Source of the DNA: Candidatus Enterococcus willemsii
GTDB lineage: Bacteria; Bacillota; Bacilli; Lactobacillales; Enterococcaceae
Length of the DNA: 64,000 bases
Reading direction: 5' to 3'
NCBI RefSeq assembly: GCF_009933335.1
Contig: NZ_MAEL01000032.1
Span: 50,426 to 114,425, forward strand
Part shown: positions 7,549 through 15,754 of the stretch, one piece after another
Position numbering within the stretch: the stretch's first letter is position 1
Layout of the letters: every line of letters begins with the position of its first letter
Translations under genes and position numbers: made by a program
The notes under the pieces: model-generated
What the model was told of the DNA's origin: nothing
What the model saw: the letters and a program-made list of their open reading frames with translations, nothing else
Database searches by the model: none

Positions 7549-8553
7549 ATGAAAATTGCTGTGGATGCCATGGGTGGCGACAATGCCCCTCAAGCGATTG
7601 TCGAAGGTGTCATGTTAGCGAAAAAAGAATTTCCTGACATCGAATTCCAATTATATGGTAAAGAAGCTGAAATCAAAAAATATGTAACCGATGAAACGAA
7701 TATTACTATTATTCATACTGATGAAAAAATCGCAAGTGATGATGAACCAGTAAAAGCTATTCGTCGTAAAAAACAAGCATCGATGGTTTTAGCTGCACAA
7801 GCAGTTAAATCAGGAGAAGCAGATGCTATTTTTTCTGCAGGGAATACTGGTGCGTTATTAGCAGCAGGTTTATTCATTGTTGGGCGAATTAAAGGTATTG
7901 AACGTCCGGGTTTGATGTCAACTTTACCTGTGGTGGGACAAGACAGTGGCTTTGACATGTTAGATTTAGGCGCGAATGCTGAAAATAAAGCCGAGCATCT
8001 ATTACAATATGGTATTTTGGGTTCTTTTTATGCTCAAAATGTGCGCAATATTGCCAAGCCACGTGTTGGTTTATTGAATAATGGAACAGAGGAAACCAAA
8101 GGTAGTGAAGTAACGAAAAAAGCCTTTGAATTATTAGCAAATGAACCAACAATTCATTTTGTAGGAAACGTTGAAGCGCGTGAAATTTTAAATGGCGTAG
8201 CTGACGTCGTCGTGACAGATGGATTTACCGGAAATGCTGTCTTGAAATCAATTGAAGGTACGGCATTAAATATTGTAAGTTTACTGAAAAAATCTATTTT
8301 AGGTGCTGGTGTTAAAGGGAAAATCGGTGCGTTACTATTGAAAGATGCGTTGAGTGGTTTAAAAGATGAAATGGACTATGCAAAATACGGTGGTGCCGTC
8401 TTATTTGGTTTGAAAGCACCTGTGATTAAAACCCATGGATCAACGGGTCCAGAAGCTGTCGCAACTACTATCCGACAAATTCATACGATGTTAGCAACAG
8501 ATGTGGTAGGTAAATTAGTTAAACAATTTGAGCAAATTGAAAAAGAGAATTAG
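7549..8553 (+). CDS. plsX: Phosphate acyltransferase PlsX
   Basis: A 334-residue soluble or peripheral membrane enzyme that interconverts acyl-ACP and acyl phosphate, the acyl donor for PlsY in phosphatidic acid synthesis. The N-terminal signature [14 protein letters not shown] is intact, as are the central [12 protein letters not shown] and [14 protein letters not shown] motifs and the C-terminal [18 protein letters not shown] motif. Length is normal. It is followed by acpP after 123 bases. Its long leader carries two copies of the structured element, which is also found before fakA. In enterococci, FakA-made acyl phosphate reaches ACP through PlsX, so shared control makes sense. Confidence 0.97.
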   Translation: MKIAVDAMGGDNAPQAIVEGVMLAKKEFPDIEFQLYGKEAEIKKYVTDETNITIIHTDEKIASDDEPVKAIRRKKQASMVLAAQAVKSGEADAIFSAGNTGALLAAGLFIVGRIKGIERPGLMSTLPVVGQDSGFDMLDLGANAENKAEHLLQYGILGSFYAQNVRNIAKPRVGLLNNGTEETKGSEVTKKAFELLANEPTIHFVGNVEAREILNGVADVVVTDGFTGNAVLKSIEGTALNIVSLLKKSILGAGVKGKIGALLLKDALSGLKDEMDYAKYGGAVLFGLKAPVIKTHGSTGPEAVATTIRQIHTMLATDVVGKLVKQFEQIEKEN

Positions 8554-8676
8554 TGTCATAAAAATGCAAAGAATGTTACAAAATCGCAAAACAACTAGAC
8601 AAATAGCGAATAAAATCGTAAAATATGGCGTAGCTCTTTAAAGATTATGTTCGAAAAAGCGTGGAGGTGAATACAG

Positions 8677-8919
8677 TTGACGCGTGAAGAAGTATTTACA
8701 AAAGTAGCAAATGTCATTGCAAACCATTTTGAAGTGGACGCAAGTCAAGTAAACGATGCAATGAGTATTAAAGACGATTTGAATGCTGACTCAATCAGTG
8801 TAATGGAATTCGTACTAGAACTTGAAGAAGAATTTGGTACTGAAATTTCTGATGAGGATGCAGAACAAATTCAAACAGTCGGTGCAGCAGTAGACTACAT
8901 CGCAAACAATTTAGCTTAA
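8677..8919 (+). CDS. acpP: Acyl carrier protein (plsX-linked, AcpB-like)
   Basis: An 80-residue acidic protein with the phosphopantetheine attachment site in LNADSISVMEF (Ser39; the usual DSL reads DSI here), the acidic helix II (ELEEEFG) and the C-terminal VGAAVDYI helix. It carries acyl chains as thioesters. The start is TTG 8677, with GGAGGTGA eight bases upstream and no better codon. In E. faecalis an auxiliary ACP (AcpB) encoded beside plsX mediates the response to exogenous fatty acids while AcpA sits in the fab cluster; by position this gene matches AcpB. That assignment is by context, and no fab genes are in the window to compare. Confidence 0.93.
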   Translation: MTREEVFTKVANVIANHFEVDASQVNDAMSIKDDLNADSISVMEFVLELEEEFGTEISDEDAEQIQTVGAAVDYIANNLA

Positions 8920-8924
8920 TAGAA

Positions 8925-8965
8925 AAAATGACTGAGTAGGGATGAATCTAGCTCAGTCATTTTTA
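8925..8965 (+). terminator. Terminator of plsX-acpP
   Basis: AAAATGACTGAG pairs with CTCAGTCATTTT over a 15-base loop and runs into T-rich sequence, directly after acpP. Confidence 0.9.
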
Positions 8966-9160
8966 TTTTTATACATGTTAAACGTCTAATTACTAGTCTA
9001 ATGAGTTATTGAATGATTTTTTATGTACAGAAAAGAAAAAAATTTTAATTTTCATGTGTTATTTTAAAATCGAATGAAAGAATAAATCAATTGGAAAAAT
9101 AGAAATATTCACGAAAAAATAAAGAATTGCAAAAAAAATGAAAGTTTTTAGTTATTTTAT

Positions 9161-9250
9161 GATTAAAATAGCAATTCCTCTATTGCAATTTTAATCAAAA
9201 TTCTTTAAAATCTTAATTAACTTCAGAGGCGTTTAAATTTTCTGAAAATA
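9161..9250 (+). promoter_or_regulatory. oppA control region: inverted repeat, promoter and CodY box
   Basis: The 357-base gap before oppA is very AT-rich. GATTAAAATAGCAAT (9161-9175) is mirrored by ATTGCAATTTTAATC (9182-9196) with one mismatch. Its right arm overlaps the -35 of a good promoter: TTGCAA (9183-9188), 17 bases, TAAAAT (9206-9211). Downstream, 9236-9250 matches the CodY consensus AATTTTCWGAAAATT at 14 of 15 positions. A box past the start site would allow CodY to block transcription when branched-chain amino acids and GTP are plentiful. I see no gene in 8966-9276. Confidence 0.7.
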
Positions 9251-9276
9251 AAAATAACGAAAAGAGAGGTTATAAA

Positions 9277-10944
9277 ATGAAGAAGAATATTCTTTTTGGG
9301 TTACTTGCAACTAGTGCATTAGCTCTAGCTGCTTGTTCAACTGGTGGAGATACGACAGAATCTGGCGCAGCTTCAGGATCTGGTGAGCCTTCTGGTGAAC
9401 AAGTATTAAATTATGTAGAAACAGGGATGATGCCAACGGCTGATTTGTCATTAGCAACAGATACAATTAGTTTTAAAGCATTAAACTCTGTTTATGAAGG
9501 GTTATACCGTGTTAATGCAGATCAACAAGTGGAACCTGCAGGCGCAGCAGAACTTGCAGAAGTCAGTGAAGATGGTTTAACTTATACACTTAAATTACGT
9601 GAGGATGCTGTATGGTCTAATGGTGACCCTGTAACAGCAGCTGACTATGTTTATGGCTGGCAACGTACCGTAGATCCAGCAACAGCTTCACAATATGCTT
9701 ACCTTTATGCTCCAGTGAAAAATGCCAATGATATCATGGAAGGTAAAGCAGAAGTATCTAGTTTAGGGATTGAAGCAGTTAGTGATTATGAATTGAAAAT
9801 CACATTAGATGTAGCAACACCATATTTTGACTATCTATTAGCATTTGTATCATTCTTCCCACAACACCAAGCAACAGTGGAAGAATTTGGCAAGGACTAT
9901 GCAATGAATAGTGACAATGCTGTGTATAACGGACCGTTTACATTGACTGATTTTGATGGACCAGGATCTGATACAGAATGGTCTTACACAAAAAATCCTG
10001 ATTACTGGGATGCAGACAATGTAAAATTAGATAAAGTTAATGTCAATGCTGTAACTGAAGTTGCAACTGGCTTGAACTTATTCCAAGATGGTCAAGGCGA
10101 TTACACAACGCTTTCTGGTGAATTAGCACAACAAATGTCTAGTGACCCAGAATTTGTTACTGTCCCTGAAGGAACAACAGCTTACTTGGAAATGAACCAA
10201 GAAAAAGAAGATTCTCCATGGAGAAACGAAAACTTACGCAAAGCCATTTCTGCTTCTATTGACCGTGAATCATTTGTAAATAACATTTTAGCAAACGGTT
10301 CTGTTGCAGCACCTGGTATTGTACCTGGCGGATTAGCAGTTAGTCCAGAAGGTGAAGAGTTTACAGAAGCAACTGGTTTAGATGGCTTTAAATATGATCC
10401 GGAAGCAGCTAAAAAATATTGGGAAGAAGCTAAGAAAGAATTGGGTATCGACTCATTAACATTTGAAATTTTAAGTGATGATACAGACGGTGCAAAACGC
10501 TCAACTGAATATTTACAAGGTGCTATTTCAGATACATTAGACGGTGTCAATGTAAAAGTTGCCAACGTACCTTTCTCAGTTCGTTTAGATCGTTCAACAA
10601 AAGGTGATTTTGATATGGTTATCTCTCTATGGGGCGCTGACTATGCAGATCCAAGTAGCTTCTTAGATTTATTTACAACAGGTAACTCATACAACCGTGG
10701 GAACTGGAGTAATGAAGAGTACGATAAACTTGTTGAAGCAGCAGCAACAACAGATGCAAATAACCCAGAAGCTCGCTGGAAAGATATGATTGAAGCAGAA
10801 AAAGTTATTTCTACTGATTTAGGAGTAATTCCTGTATACCAACGTTCAACAGCGACAATGCAATCTTCACGTGTTCATGGATTAGTTCATCATGCGTCTG
10901 GTGTAGCACTTGACTTCAAATGGGCTTATATGACAGAAGAATAA
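9277..10944 (+). CDS. oppA: Oligopeptide-binding lipoprotein OppA
   Basis: A 555-residue solute-binding lipoprotein of family SBP_bac_5. The signal peptide ends in a lipobox LAAC with Cys20 as the lipid-anchored residue, followed by a Ser/Gly/Glu linker. Family landmarks include ADLSLATDTISFKAL, the NGDPVTAADYVYGWQRTV stretch and, near the C terminus, WGADYADPSSFLDL. It would capture extracellular peptides for OppBCDF. It is closely similar along its length to the protein at 47726-49375, so the two are paralogues. oppBCDF follows only after an oppositely oriented small gene, so oppA is transcribed alone. CodY control is indicated upstream, as is usual for peptide uptake. Confidence 0.93.
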   Translation: MKKNILFGLLATSALALAACSTGGDTTESGAASGSGEPSGEQVLNYVETGMMPTADLSLATDTISFKALNSVYEGLYRVNADQQVEPAGAAELAEVSEDGLTYTLKLREDAVWSNGDPVTAADYVYGWQRTVDPATASQYAYLYAPVKNANDIMEGKAEVSSLGIEAVSDYELKITLDVATPYFDYLLAFVSFFPQHQATVEEFGKDYAMNSDNAVYNGPFTLTDFDGPGSDTEWSYTKNPDYWDADNVKLDKVNVNAVTEVATGLNLFQDGQGDYTTLSGELAQQMSSDPEFVTVPEGTTAYLEMNQEKEDSPWRNENLRKAISASIDRESFVNNILANGSVAAPGIVPGGLAVSPEGEEFTEATGLDGFKYDPEAAKKYWEEAKKELGIDSLTFEILSDDTDGAKRSTEYLQGAISDTLDGVNVKVANVPFSVRLDRSTKGDFDMVISLWGADYADPSSFLDLFTTGNSYNRGNWSNEEYDKLVEAAATTDANNPEARWKDMIEAEKVISTDLGVIPVYQRSTATMQSSRVHGLVHHASGVALDFKWAYMTEE

Positions 10945-10967
10945 TCAGTTAATGATTAGAATTTTTT

Positions 10968-11013
10968 AATAAAAAAGACGAGGCGTATCTGAAAAGATAC
11001 GCTTCGCCGTTGT
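10968..11013 (-). terminator. Terminator for the minus-strand small membrane gene
   Basis: On the minus strand GGCGAAGCGTATC pairs with GATACGCCTCGTC (one mismatch) over a short loop and is followed by TTTTTTATT. It lies between the convergent ends of oppA and the 11123-11467 gene and may also slow oppA transcription. Confidence 0.7.
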
Positions 11014-11122
11014 CAAGGGATATGGTGGAATTTCATGTTACTTTCAATTTACAAGACACTGTAAATACCACCGTTATTTTTAAAAATTATATGTTAAAAT
11101 ACTTTACATCTACTAATTAAAG

Positions 11123-11467
11123 TTATATAAAAGAAGTTAGCAAAAAAATTAAAGAAAGTATAAATAAGATTCCGGTTGTTAGTAACCAGAAACGATAATT
11201 TTTTGCACCAACTTCGGAAAATTTAGTATAGGGCAAATCTCTTTTTTCTTTTCTAGCGACTGATTTTCGTATAGAATGTTGAAAGAAGTCAAAAAAGCCA
11301 GAAGCAAAGACGCTTAAGAAGCCGCCGATAATTAAAAAGAAGAGTGTGAACATAAATAAATAATCTGACATGGTACTCAAGGATAAGGTATTCTTGATAA
11401 GTGCAATTATTATACTACCAATCACACACAAGGCGCTAACAATTAAGGGATATCGCAATTTTTTCAA
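11123..11467 (-). CDS. Small membrane protein, DUF3899-like
   Basis: A 114-residue protein with three hydrophobic segments (about residues 5-25, 36-58 and 92-113) and a basic cytoplasmic loop between the second and third (FFQHSIRKSVARKEKR). The layout and the GFFDFF..S.RK pattern resemble DUF3899 proteins of Firmicutes; function is unknown. It is encoded against the direction of its neighbours, separating oppA from oppBCDF. Its start at 11467 faces the oppB start with only about 90 bases between, so the two promoters must lie close together. The family call is from memory of pattern and should be treated as tentative. Confidence 0.7.
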   Translation of the reverse strand: MKKLRYPLIVSALCVIGSIIIALIKNTLSLSTMSDYLFMFTLFFLIIGGFLSVFASGFFDFFQHSIRKSVARKEKRDLPYTKFSEVGAKNYRFWLLTTGILFILSLIFLLTSFI

Positions 11468-11559
11468 AGGAAGTCACTTCTTTTCTAAGATTTTGTTTTC
11501 GATGCTTACTGTACTGGATTTTTGATGAGAAGTCAAAATGTTTTAGGAGGCGAAAATTT

Positions 11560-12501
11560 TTGAACAGTTTTGTTAAGTATTTCTTGAAACGTGTATTTTT
11601 CATGCTGATTACATTATGGTTGATTGCGACAATTACTTTCTTCCTAATGAAACTATTACCAGGAACACCATACACAAACCAAGAAAGATTGAGTCCAGAA
11701 GTCATTGCACAGTTAAATGCGCAAAATGGTTTGGACCAACCAGTTATCGTTCAATATGGCATTTACTTGAAGAATTTAGTTCAAGGAAACTTTGGGATTT
11801 CATTCCAATTCCAAAACCAACCCGTGGCAAAATTATTGTCAGCTAGAATCGGACCTTCAGTTCAATTAGGACTGCAAGCAATTCTAGTAGGGACAATCGT
11901 AGGGATTGTATTGGGGACTATTTCAGCTATGCGTCAAAATTCATGGATTGATAGTATCTCTACATTAATTGCAATTTTAGGACGCTCAATCCCTAACTTC
12001 GTATTCGCAGTATTATTGCAATACATTTTTGCAATTCATTGGAAAATTTTACCAATTGCTCAATGGCGTGGATTTGAATATACAATCCTTCCGACAATTG
12101 CCTTAGCAATGTCTCCATTGGCAGATTCGGCTCGATTTATTCGAACTGAGATGGTTGAAGTCTTGCACAGTGATTATGTCGAATTGGCTCGTGCAAAAGG
12201 TTTAAGTCGCTGGCAAGTGGCTTTCCGTCATGGACTTAGAAACAGTTTAATTCCTTTATTAACATTATTAGGACCATTAGCTGTTGCGTTGATGACTGGT
12301 TCATTAGTAGTAGAGAATATCTTTGCTATTCCTGGAATCGGGGATCAATTTACGAAGTCTATTTTAACGAATGACTATCCAACAATTATGGCAGTAACCA
12401 TGATGTATTCAACTATGCTTGTTGTGATTATTCTGGTTGTCGATGTCTTATATGGAATTGTTGATCCACGAATTCGTGTTTCAGAAGGGAGTAGAAGTTA
12501 A
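11560..12501 (+). CDS. oppB: Oligopeptide ABC transporter permease OppB
   Basis: A 313-residue inner membrane permease with six predicted transmembrane segments. The N-terminal Opp signature (LKRVFFMLITLWLIATITFF followed by LLPGTP) is present, and the EAA loop that contacts the ATPase reads ELARAKGLSRWQVAFRHGLR (about residues 207-226). Length is normal. The start is TTG 11560, supported by AGGAGGCG eight bases upstream and by the family N terminus. The stop overlaps the ATG of oppC by one base, so the operon is tightly coupled. With OppC it forms the membrane channel for peptides delivered by an OppA-type protein. Confidence 0.95.
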   Translation: MNSFVKYFLKRVFFMLITLWLIATITFFLMKLLPGTPYTNQERLSPEVIAQLNAQNGLDQPVIVQYGIYLKNLVQGNFGISFQFQNQPVAKLLSARIGPSVQLGLQAILVGTIVGIVLGTISAMRQNSWIDSISTLIAILGRSIPNFVFAVLLQYIFAIHWKILPIAQWRGFEYTILPTIALAMSPLADSARFIRTEMVEVLHSDYVELARAKGLSRWQVAFRHGLRNSLIPLLTLLGPLAVALMTGSLVVENIFAIPGIGDQFTKSILTNDYPTIMAVTMMYSTMLVVIILVVDVLYGIVDPRIRVSEGSRS

Positions 12502-13553
12502 TGGAATCTTTTAAACTAACAGATATCCCACAAAAAATTAAAGATCTTCCCGCTTCCAAATTTGATATTTTAACAAGAAATTCTGTGGAAGAGCGAGAAA
12601 AAATTGCTGCACCATCTTTGAACTTTATTCAAGATGCATGGCGTCGCTTGCGTAAAAATAAAGCGGCTGTTATCTCAATGGTTTTATTAGGGCTAGTTAT
12701 TTTAATCTCAATTGTCTCAATTTTCTGGTCACCATTTGACCCAACAAAACAAAATATTGCCTATACAAACTTACCTCCACGTATTCCAGGGTTAGATATC
12801 GCTGGTTTAAATGGAACTGCTTATGTCAGTGGTAATTTAGTAGACCGTTATGCGCAAGCAAATGTTCCCGATGGCGTGAACTATTTACTAGGAACTGACA
12901 GCTTAGGTCGTGACTTATTATCTCGTTTATTAATGGGTACACGTGTATCCTTAATCATTGCCTTCTTTGCGGCTTTCTTAGATATTTTCTTCGGTGTAAC
13001 ATACGGAATTATTTCTGGTTTAGCTGGAGGTCGTGTGGATACAGTAATGCAACGTTTTGTTGAAATTCTATCAGGAATTCCCAACTTAGTTGTGATGATT
13101 TTGATGTTAGTTGTGTTTGATCCAGGTATTTTCTCAATCGTTGCGGCGATGGCAATTACCAACTGGATTTCAATGGCACGGATTGTACGTGCACAAACAT
13201 TGAAACTAAAAGATCAAGAATTTGTTTTAGCAGCAATTACATTAGGTGAATCGAAATTTAAAATTGCCTTTAAGCATATTTTGCCAAATATCTCTAGTGT
13301 AATTATTATTCAAATGATGTTTAGTATTCCATCAGCGATTTTCTTCGAAGCGTTCTTGAGCTTCATTGGTTTAGGTATGTCTGCACCAACAGCGTCACTA
13401 GGTACCTTGTTAAATGAAGGGTATAAGACTTTCCGTTACTTGCCAAACTTAATGTGGGCACCAGCTATTACATTGTCAATCATCATGATTGCTTTCAATA
13501 TGTTGGCGGACGGTTTACGTGATGCATTTGATCCGAAAATGAAAGAGGGATAA
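12501..13553 (+). CDS. oppC: Oligopeptide ABC transporter permease OppC
   Basis: A 350-residue permease partner of OppB. An N-terminal cytoplasmic stretch leads into the first membrane helix (about residues 55-75, after WRRLRKNKAA). A periplasm-facing segment with LLGTDSLGRDLLSRLL follows, which is the typical OppC motif, and then five more helices. The EAA loop is LAAITLGESKFKIAFKHILP (about residues 247-266). The ATG overlaps the oppB stop. The C terminus ADGLRDAFDPKMK is characteristic of dipeptide and oligopeptide permeases. oppD starts two bases after the stop. Confidence 0.95.
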   Translation: MESFKLTDIPQKIKDLPASKFDILTRNSVEEREKIAAPSLNFIQDAWRRLRKNKAAVISMVLLGLVILISIVSIFWSPFDPTKQNIAYTNLPPRIPGLDIAGLNGTAYVSGNLVDRYAQANVPDGVNYLLGTDSLGRDLLSRLLMGTRVSLIIAFFAAFLDIFFGVTYGIISGLAGGRVDTVMQRFVEILSGIPNLVVMILMLVVFDPGIFSIVAAMAITNWISMARIVRAQTLKLKDQEFVLAAITLGESKFKIAFKHILPNISSVIIIQMMFSIPSAIFFEAFLSFIGLGMSAPTASLGTLLNEGYKTFRYLPNLMWAPAITLSIIMIAFNMLADGLRDAFDPKMKEG

Positions 13554-13555
13554 TT

Positions 13556-14602
13556 TTGAAAAAAGTACTCGAAGTTAAAGACTTAAAAATATCTTTCGAT
13601 ACCTTTGCCGGAAAAGTGCATGCGATTCGTGGTGTCAGCTTTGATTTGTTTGAAGGGGAAACTTTAGCAATCGTAGGTGAGTCTGGAAGTGGGAAATCAG
13701 TTACCTCTCGTAGTGTAATGCAATTACTATCTTCTAACGCGAATATCGATAGCGGAGAGATTCTTTTCAAAGGCGAAGATATTGTTAAGAAAACCGAAAA
13801 AGAAATGCAAGGAATTCGTGGAAAAGAAATTGCCATGATTTTCCAAGATCCAATGACATCTTTGGATCCAACGATGCCAATTGGGAAGCAAGTAGCTGAA
13901 TCATTGGTAAAACACAATAAAATCTCTAAAAAAGAAGGCTTAAAAGCCGCTTTAGAATTATTAAATTTAGTTGGTATTCCAAACGCTGAAAAACGTTTGA
14001 AAAACTATCCGCATCAATTCTCAGGTGGACAACGTCAACGTATCGTCATTGCGATTGCTTTGATTTGTTACCCAGAAGTATTGATCGCTGATGAACCAAC
14101 TACTGCCTTGGACGTAACAATCCAAGCGCAAATTTTGGAATTGATGAAAGATATTCAAACGAAAATCAATACATCAATCATCTTCATTACACATGATTTG
14201 GGCGTTGTAGCCAACGTCGCTGATCGTGTAGCTGTGATGTACGGTGGTCGAATTATTGAAGTTGGAACATCCGAAGAAATCTTCTATAATCCACAACATC
14301 CATATACATGGGGCTTATTAGGTTCTATGCCTTCAATGGATGGTGGCGAAGAACGTTTGTATGCTATTCCTGGTTCACCTCCAGACTTGCTTGATCCACC
14401 AACTGGGGATGCTTTCTATCCTCGTAATGAGTATGCGTTGACGATTGATACGGAAGAAGCTCCACCGTTCTTTGAAGTATCAAGCACACATAAAGCAGCA
14501 ACTTGGCTTCTTGCACCACAAGCGCCTAAAGTTGAACCGCCAGTTGAGATTCAACGTCGCTGGAAGATTTACGAAGAAAAACAAGCGGCAAAACAAGGAT
14601 AA
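13556..14602 (+). CDS. oppD: Oligopeptide ABC transporter ATP-binding protein OppD
   Basis: A 348-residue ATPase. Walker A is GESGSGKS (about residues 41-48), the Q loop is FQDPMTSLDPT, the ABC signature is FSGGQRQRI, Walker B is LIADEPTTALD, and the switch histidine lies in ITHDLG. The C-terminal oligopeptide domain has the PHPYTWGLLGSMP pattern followed by PGSPPDLLDPP, which in related OppD proteins carries an iron-sulfur cluster motif; only some of those cysteines would be present here, and I see none in that stretch. The start is TTG 13556, which is forced by the short gap after oppC. OppD and OppF form the heterodimeric motor. Confidence 0.95.
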   Translation: MKKVLEVKDLKISFDTFAGKVHAIRGVSFDLFEGETLAIVGESGSGKSVTSRSVMQLLSSNANIDSGEILFKGEDIVKKTEKEMQGIRGKEIAMIFQDPMTSLDPTMPIGKQVAESLVKHNKISKKEGLKAALELLNLVGIPNAEKRLKNYPHQFSGGQRQRIVIAIALICYPEVLIADEPTTALDVTIQAQILELMKDIQTKINTSIIFITHDLGVVANVADRVAVMYGGRIIEVGTSEEIFYNPQHPYTWGLLGSMPSMDGGEERLYAIPGSPPDLLDPPTGDAFYPRNEYALTIDTEEAPPFFEVSSTHKAATWLLAPQAPKVEPPVEIQRRWKIYEEKQAAKQG

Positions 14603-14614
14603 AGGGGTGGCAGA

Positions 14615-15559
14615 ATGTCAAATAAAATCTTATTAGATGTAAAAGGCTTAAAACAATATTTTAATGTTGGACGTCCAGATGAAGTCAAAGCTGTGGATGA
14701 CATTAGCTTCCACATTTATGAAGGAGAAACCTTTGGACTTGTGGGTGAATCTGGTAGTGGGAAATCAACAACTGGCCGTACAATCATTCGTTTGAATGAA
14801 CGTACAGATGGTGAAATTCTGTTTGATGGCACAGATGTTGCAGCGATTAAATCTCGTTCTGATTTAGAAAAATTCCGTCGTGATGTGCAAATGATTTTCC
14901 AAGATCCTTATGCGTCATTAAACCCTCGTATGAAGGTCAATGACATCATTGCAGAAGGAATTGATATCAACGGTCTAGCTTCTTCTAAAGAAGAGCGTAT
15001 GAAGCGCGTAACGGACTTATTACGTACCGTTGGATTAGATCCTAACCATGGCACACGTTATCCGCATGAATTTTCGGGTGGGCAACGTCAACGGATTGGG
15101 ATTGCTCGTGCATTAGCAGTAGAGCCACGCTTTATCATTTGTGATGAGCCAATCTCTGCTTTGGACGTATCGATTCAAGCGCAAGTTGTAAACTTATTGC
15201 AAGATTTACAAGCCGAGCATAATTTAACGTATCTGTTTATTGCCCATGACCTTTCAATGGTAAAACATATCAGTGATCGTATTGGTGTTATGCATGGCGG
15301 TAAATTACTAGAAGTGGGAACAAGTGATGAGATTTATAATCACGGTGTACACCCATATACAGAAAGCTTATTATCAGCAATTCCATTGCCTGATCCAGAT
15401 TATGAACGTTCAAGAAAACGTATCAAGTACAAAGATGATGTGGAACATGATGGCAAAACACGTTCATTAAAAGAAATTACAGAAGGTCACTATGTCTATG
15501 CAAGTGATGATGAAGTTGATTTCTATCGTGAAAAAATTGCGAAAAGTAAAGCAAAATAA
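14615..15559 (+). CDS. oppF: Oligopeptide ABC transporter ATP-binding protein OppF
   Basis: A 314-residue ATPase, the partner of OppD. It shows Walker A GESGSGKSTTGR (about residues 46-57), Q-loop FQDPYASLNPRM, signature FSGGQRQRIGIARAL, Walker B FIICDEPISALD and the switch region IAHDLSMVKHI. The C-terminal oligopeptide extension has HPYTESLLSAIPLPDP. The ATG at 14615 has a GGGGTGG ribosome site. It is the last gene of oppBCDF and is followed by a strong terminator. The operon has no binding protein of its own; OppA and the lipoproteins at 15755 and 47726 are candidates to feed it. Confidence 0.95.
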   Translation: MSNKILLDVKGLKQYFNVGRPDEVKAVDDISFHIYEGETFGLVGESGSGKSTTGRTIIRLNERTDGEILFDGTDVAAIKSRSDLEKFRRDVQMIFQDPYASLNPRMKVNDIIAEGIDINGLASSKEERMKRVTDLLRTVGLDPNHGTRYPHEFSGGQRQRIGIARALAVEPRFIICDEPISALDVSIQAQVVNLLQDLQAEHNLTYLFIAHDLSMVKHISDRIGVMHGGKLLEVGTSDEIYNHGVHPYTESLLSAIPLPDPDYERSRKRIKYKDDVEHDGKTRSLKEITEGHYVYASDDEVDFYREKIAKSKAK

Positions 15560-15562
15560 AGT

Positions 15563-15601
15563 AAACCTTACTTATGACGATGTTGTAAGTAAGGTTTTTT
15601 T
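15563..15601 (+). terminator. oppBCDF terminator
   Basis: AAACCTTACTTA pairs with TAAGTAAGGTTT over an 11-base loop and ends in a T run. Confidence 0.9.
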
Positions 15602-15617
15602 ATGGTTAAAGTAAAAC

Positions 15618-15646
15618 TTGCAAAAAGATGGCAGATTCTATATAAT
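15618..15646 (+). promoter_or_regulatory. Promoter of the third peptide-binding lipoprotein
   Basis: TTGCAA (15618-15623), 17 bases, then a perfect TATAAT (15641-15646). About 100 bases of leader follow, with short inverted repeats (CCACG with CGTGG around a T7 loop near 15708-15726). Confidence 0.7.
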
Positions 15647-15754
15647 TATTAAGAAAATATAACATTCTAGTGAAAAAGTGGGAAGAAAAATCGATGATTT
15701 ATTTTCTCCACGTTTTTTTGCGTGGTGCGAATATTAGAGAAAAGGAGGATGGCG

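Noticed and set aside
5086..9276. A fapR gene near plsX
   Set aside because: The Bacillus order recG-fapR-plsX was checked; only the structured leader occupies the gap here.
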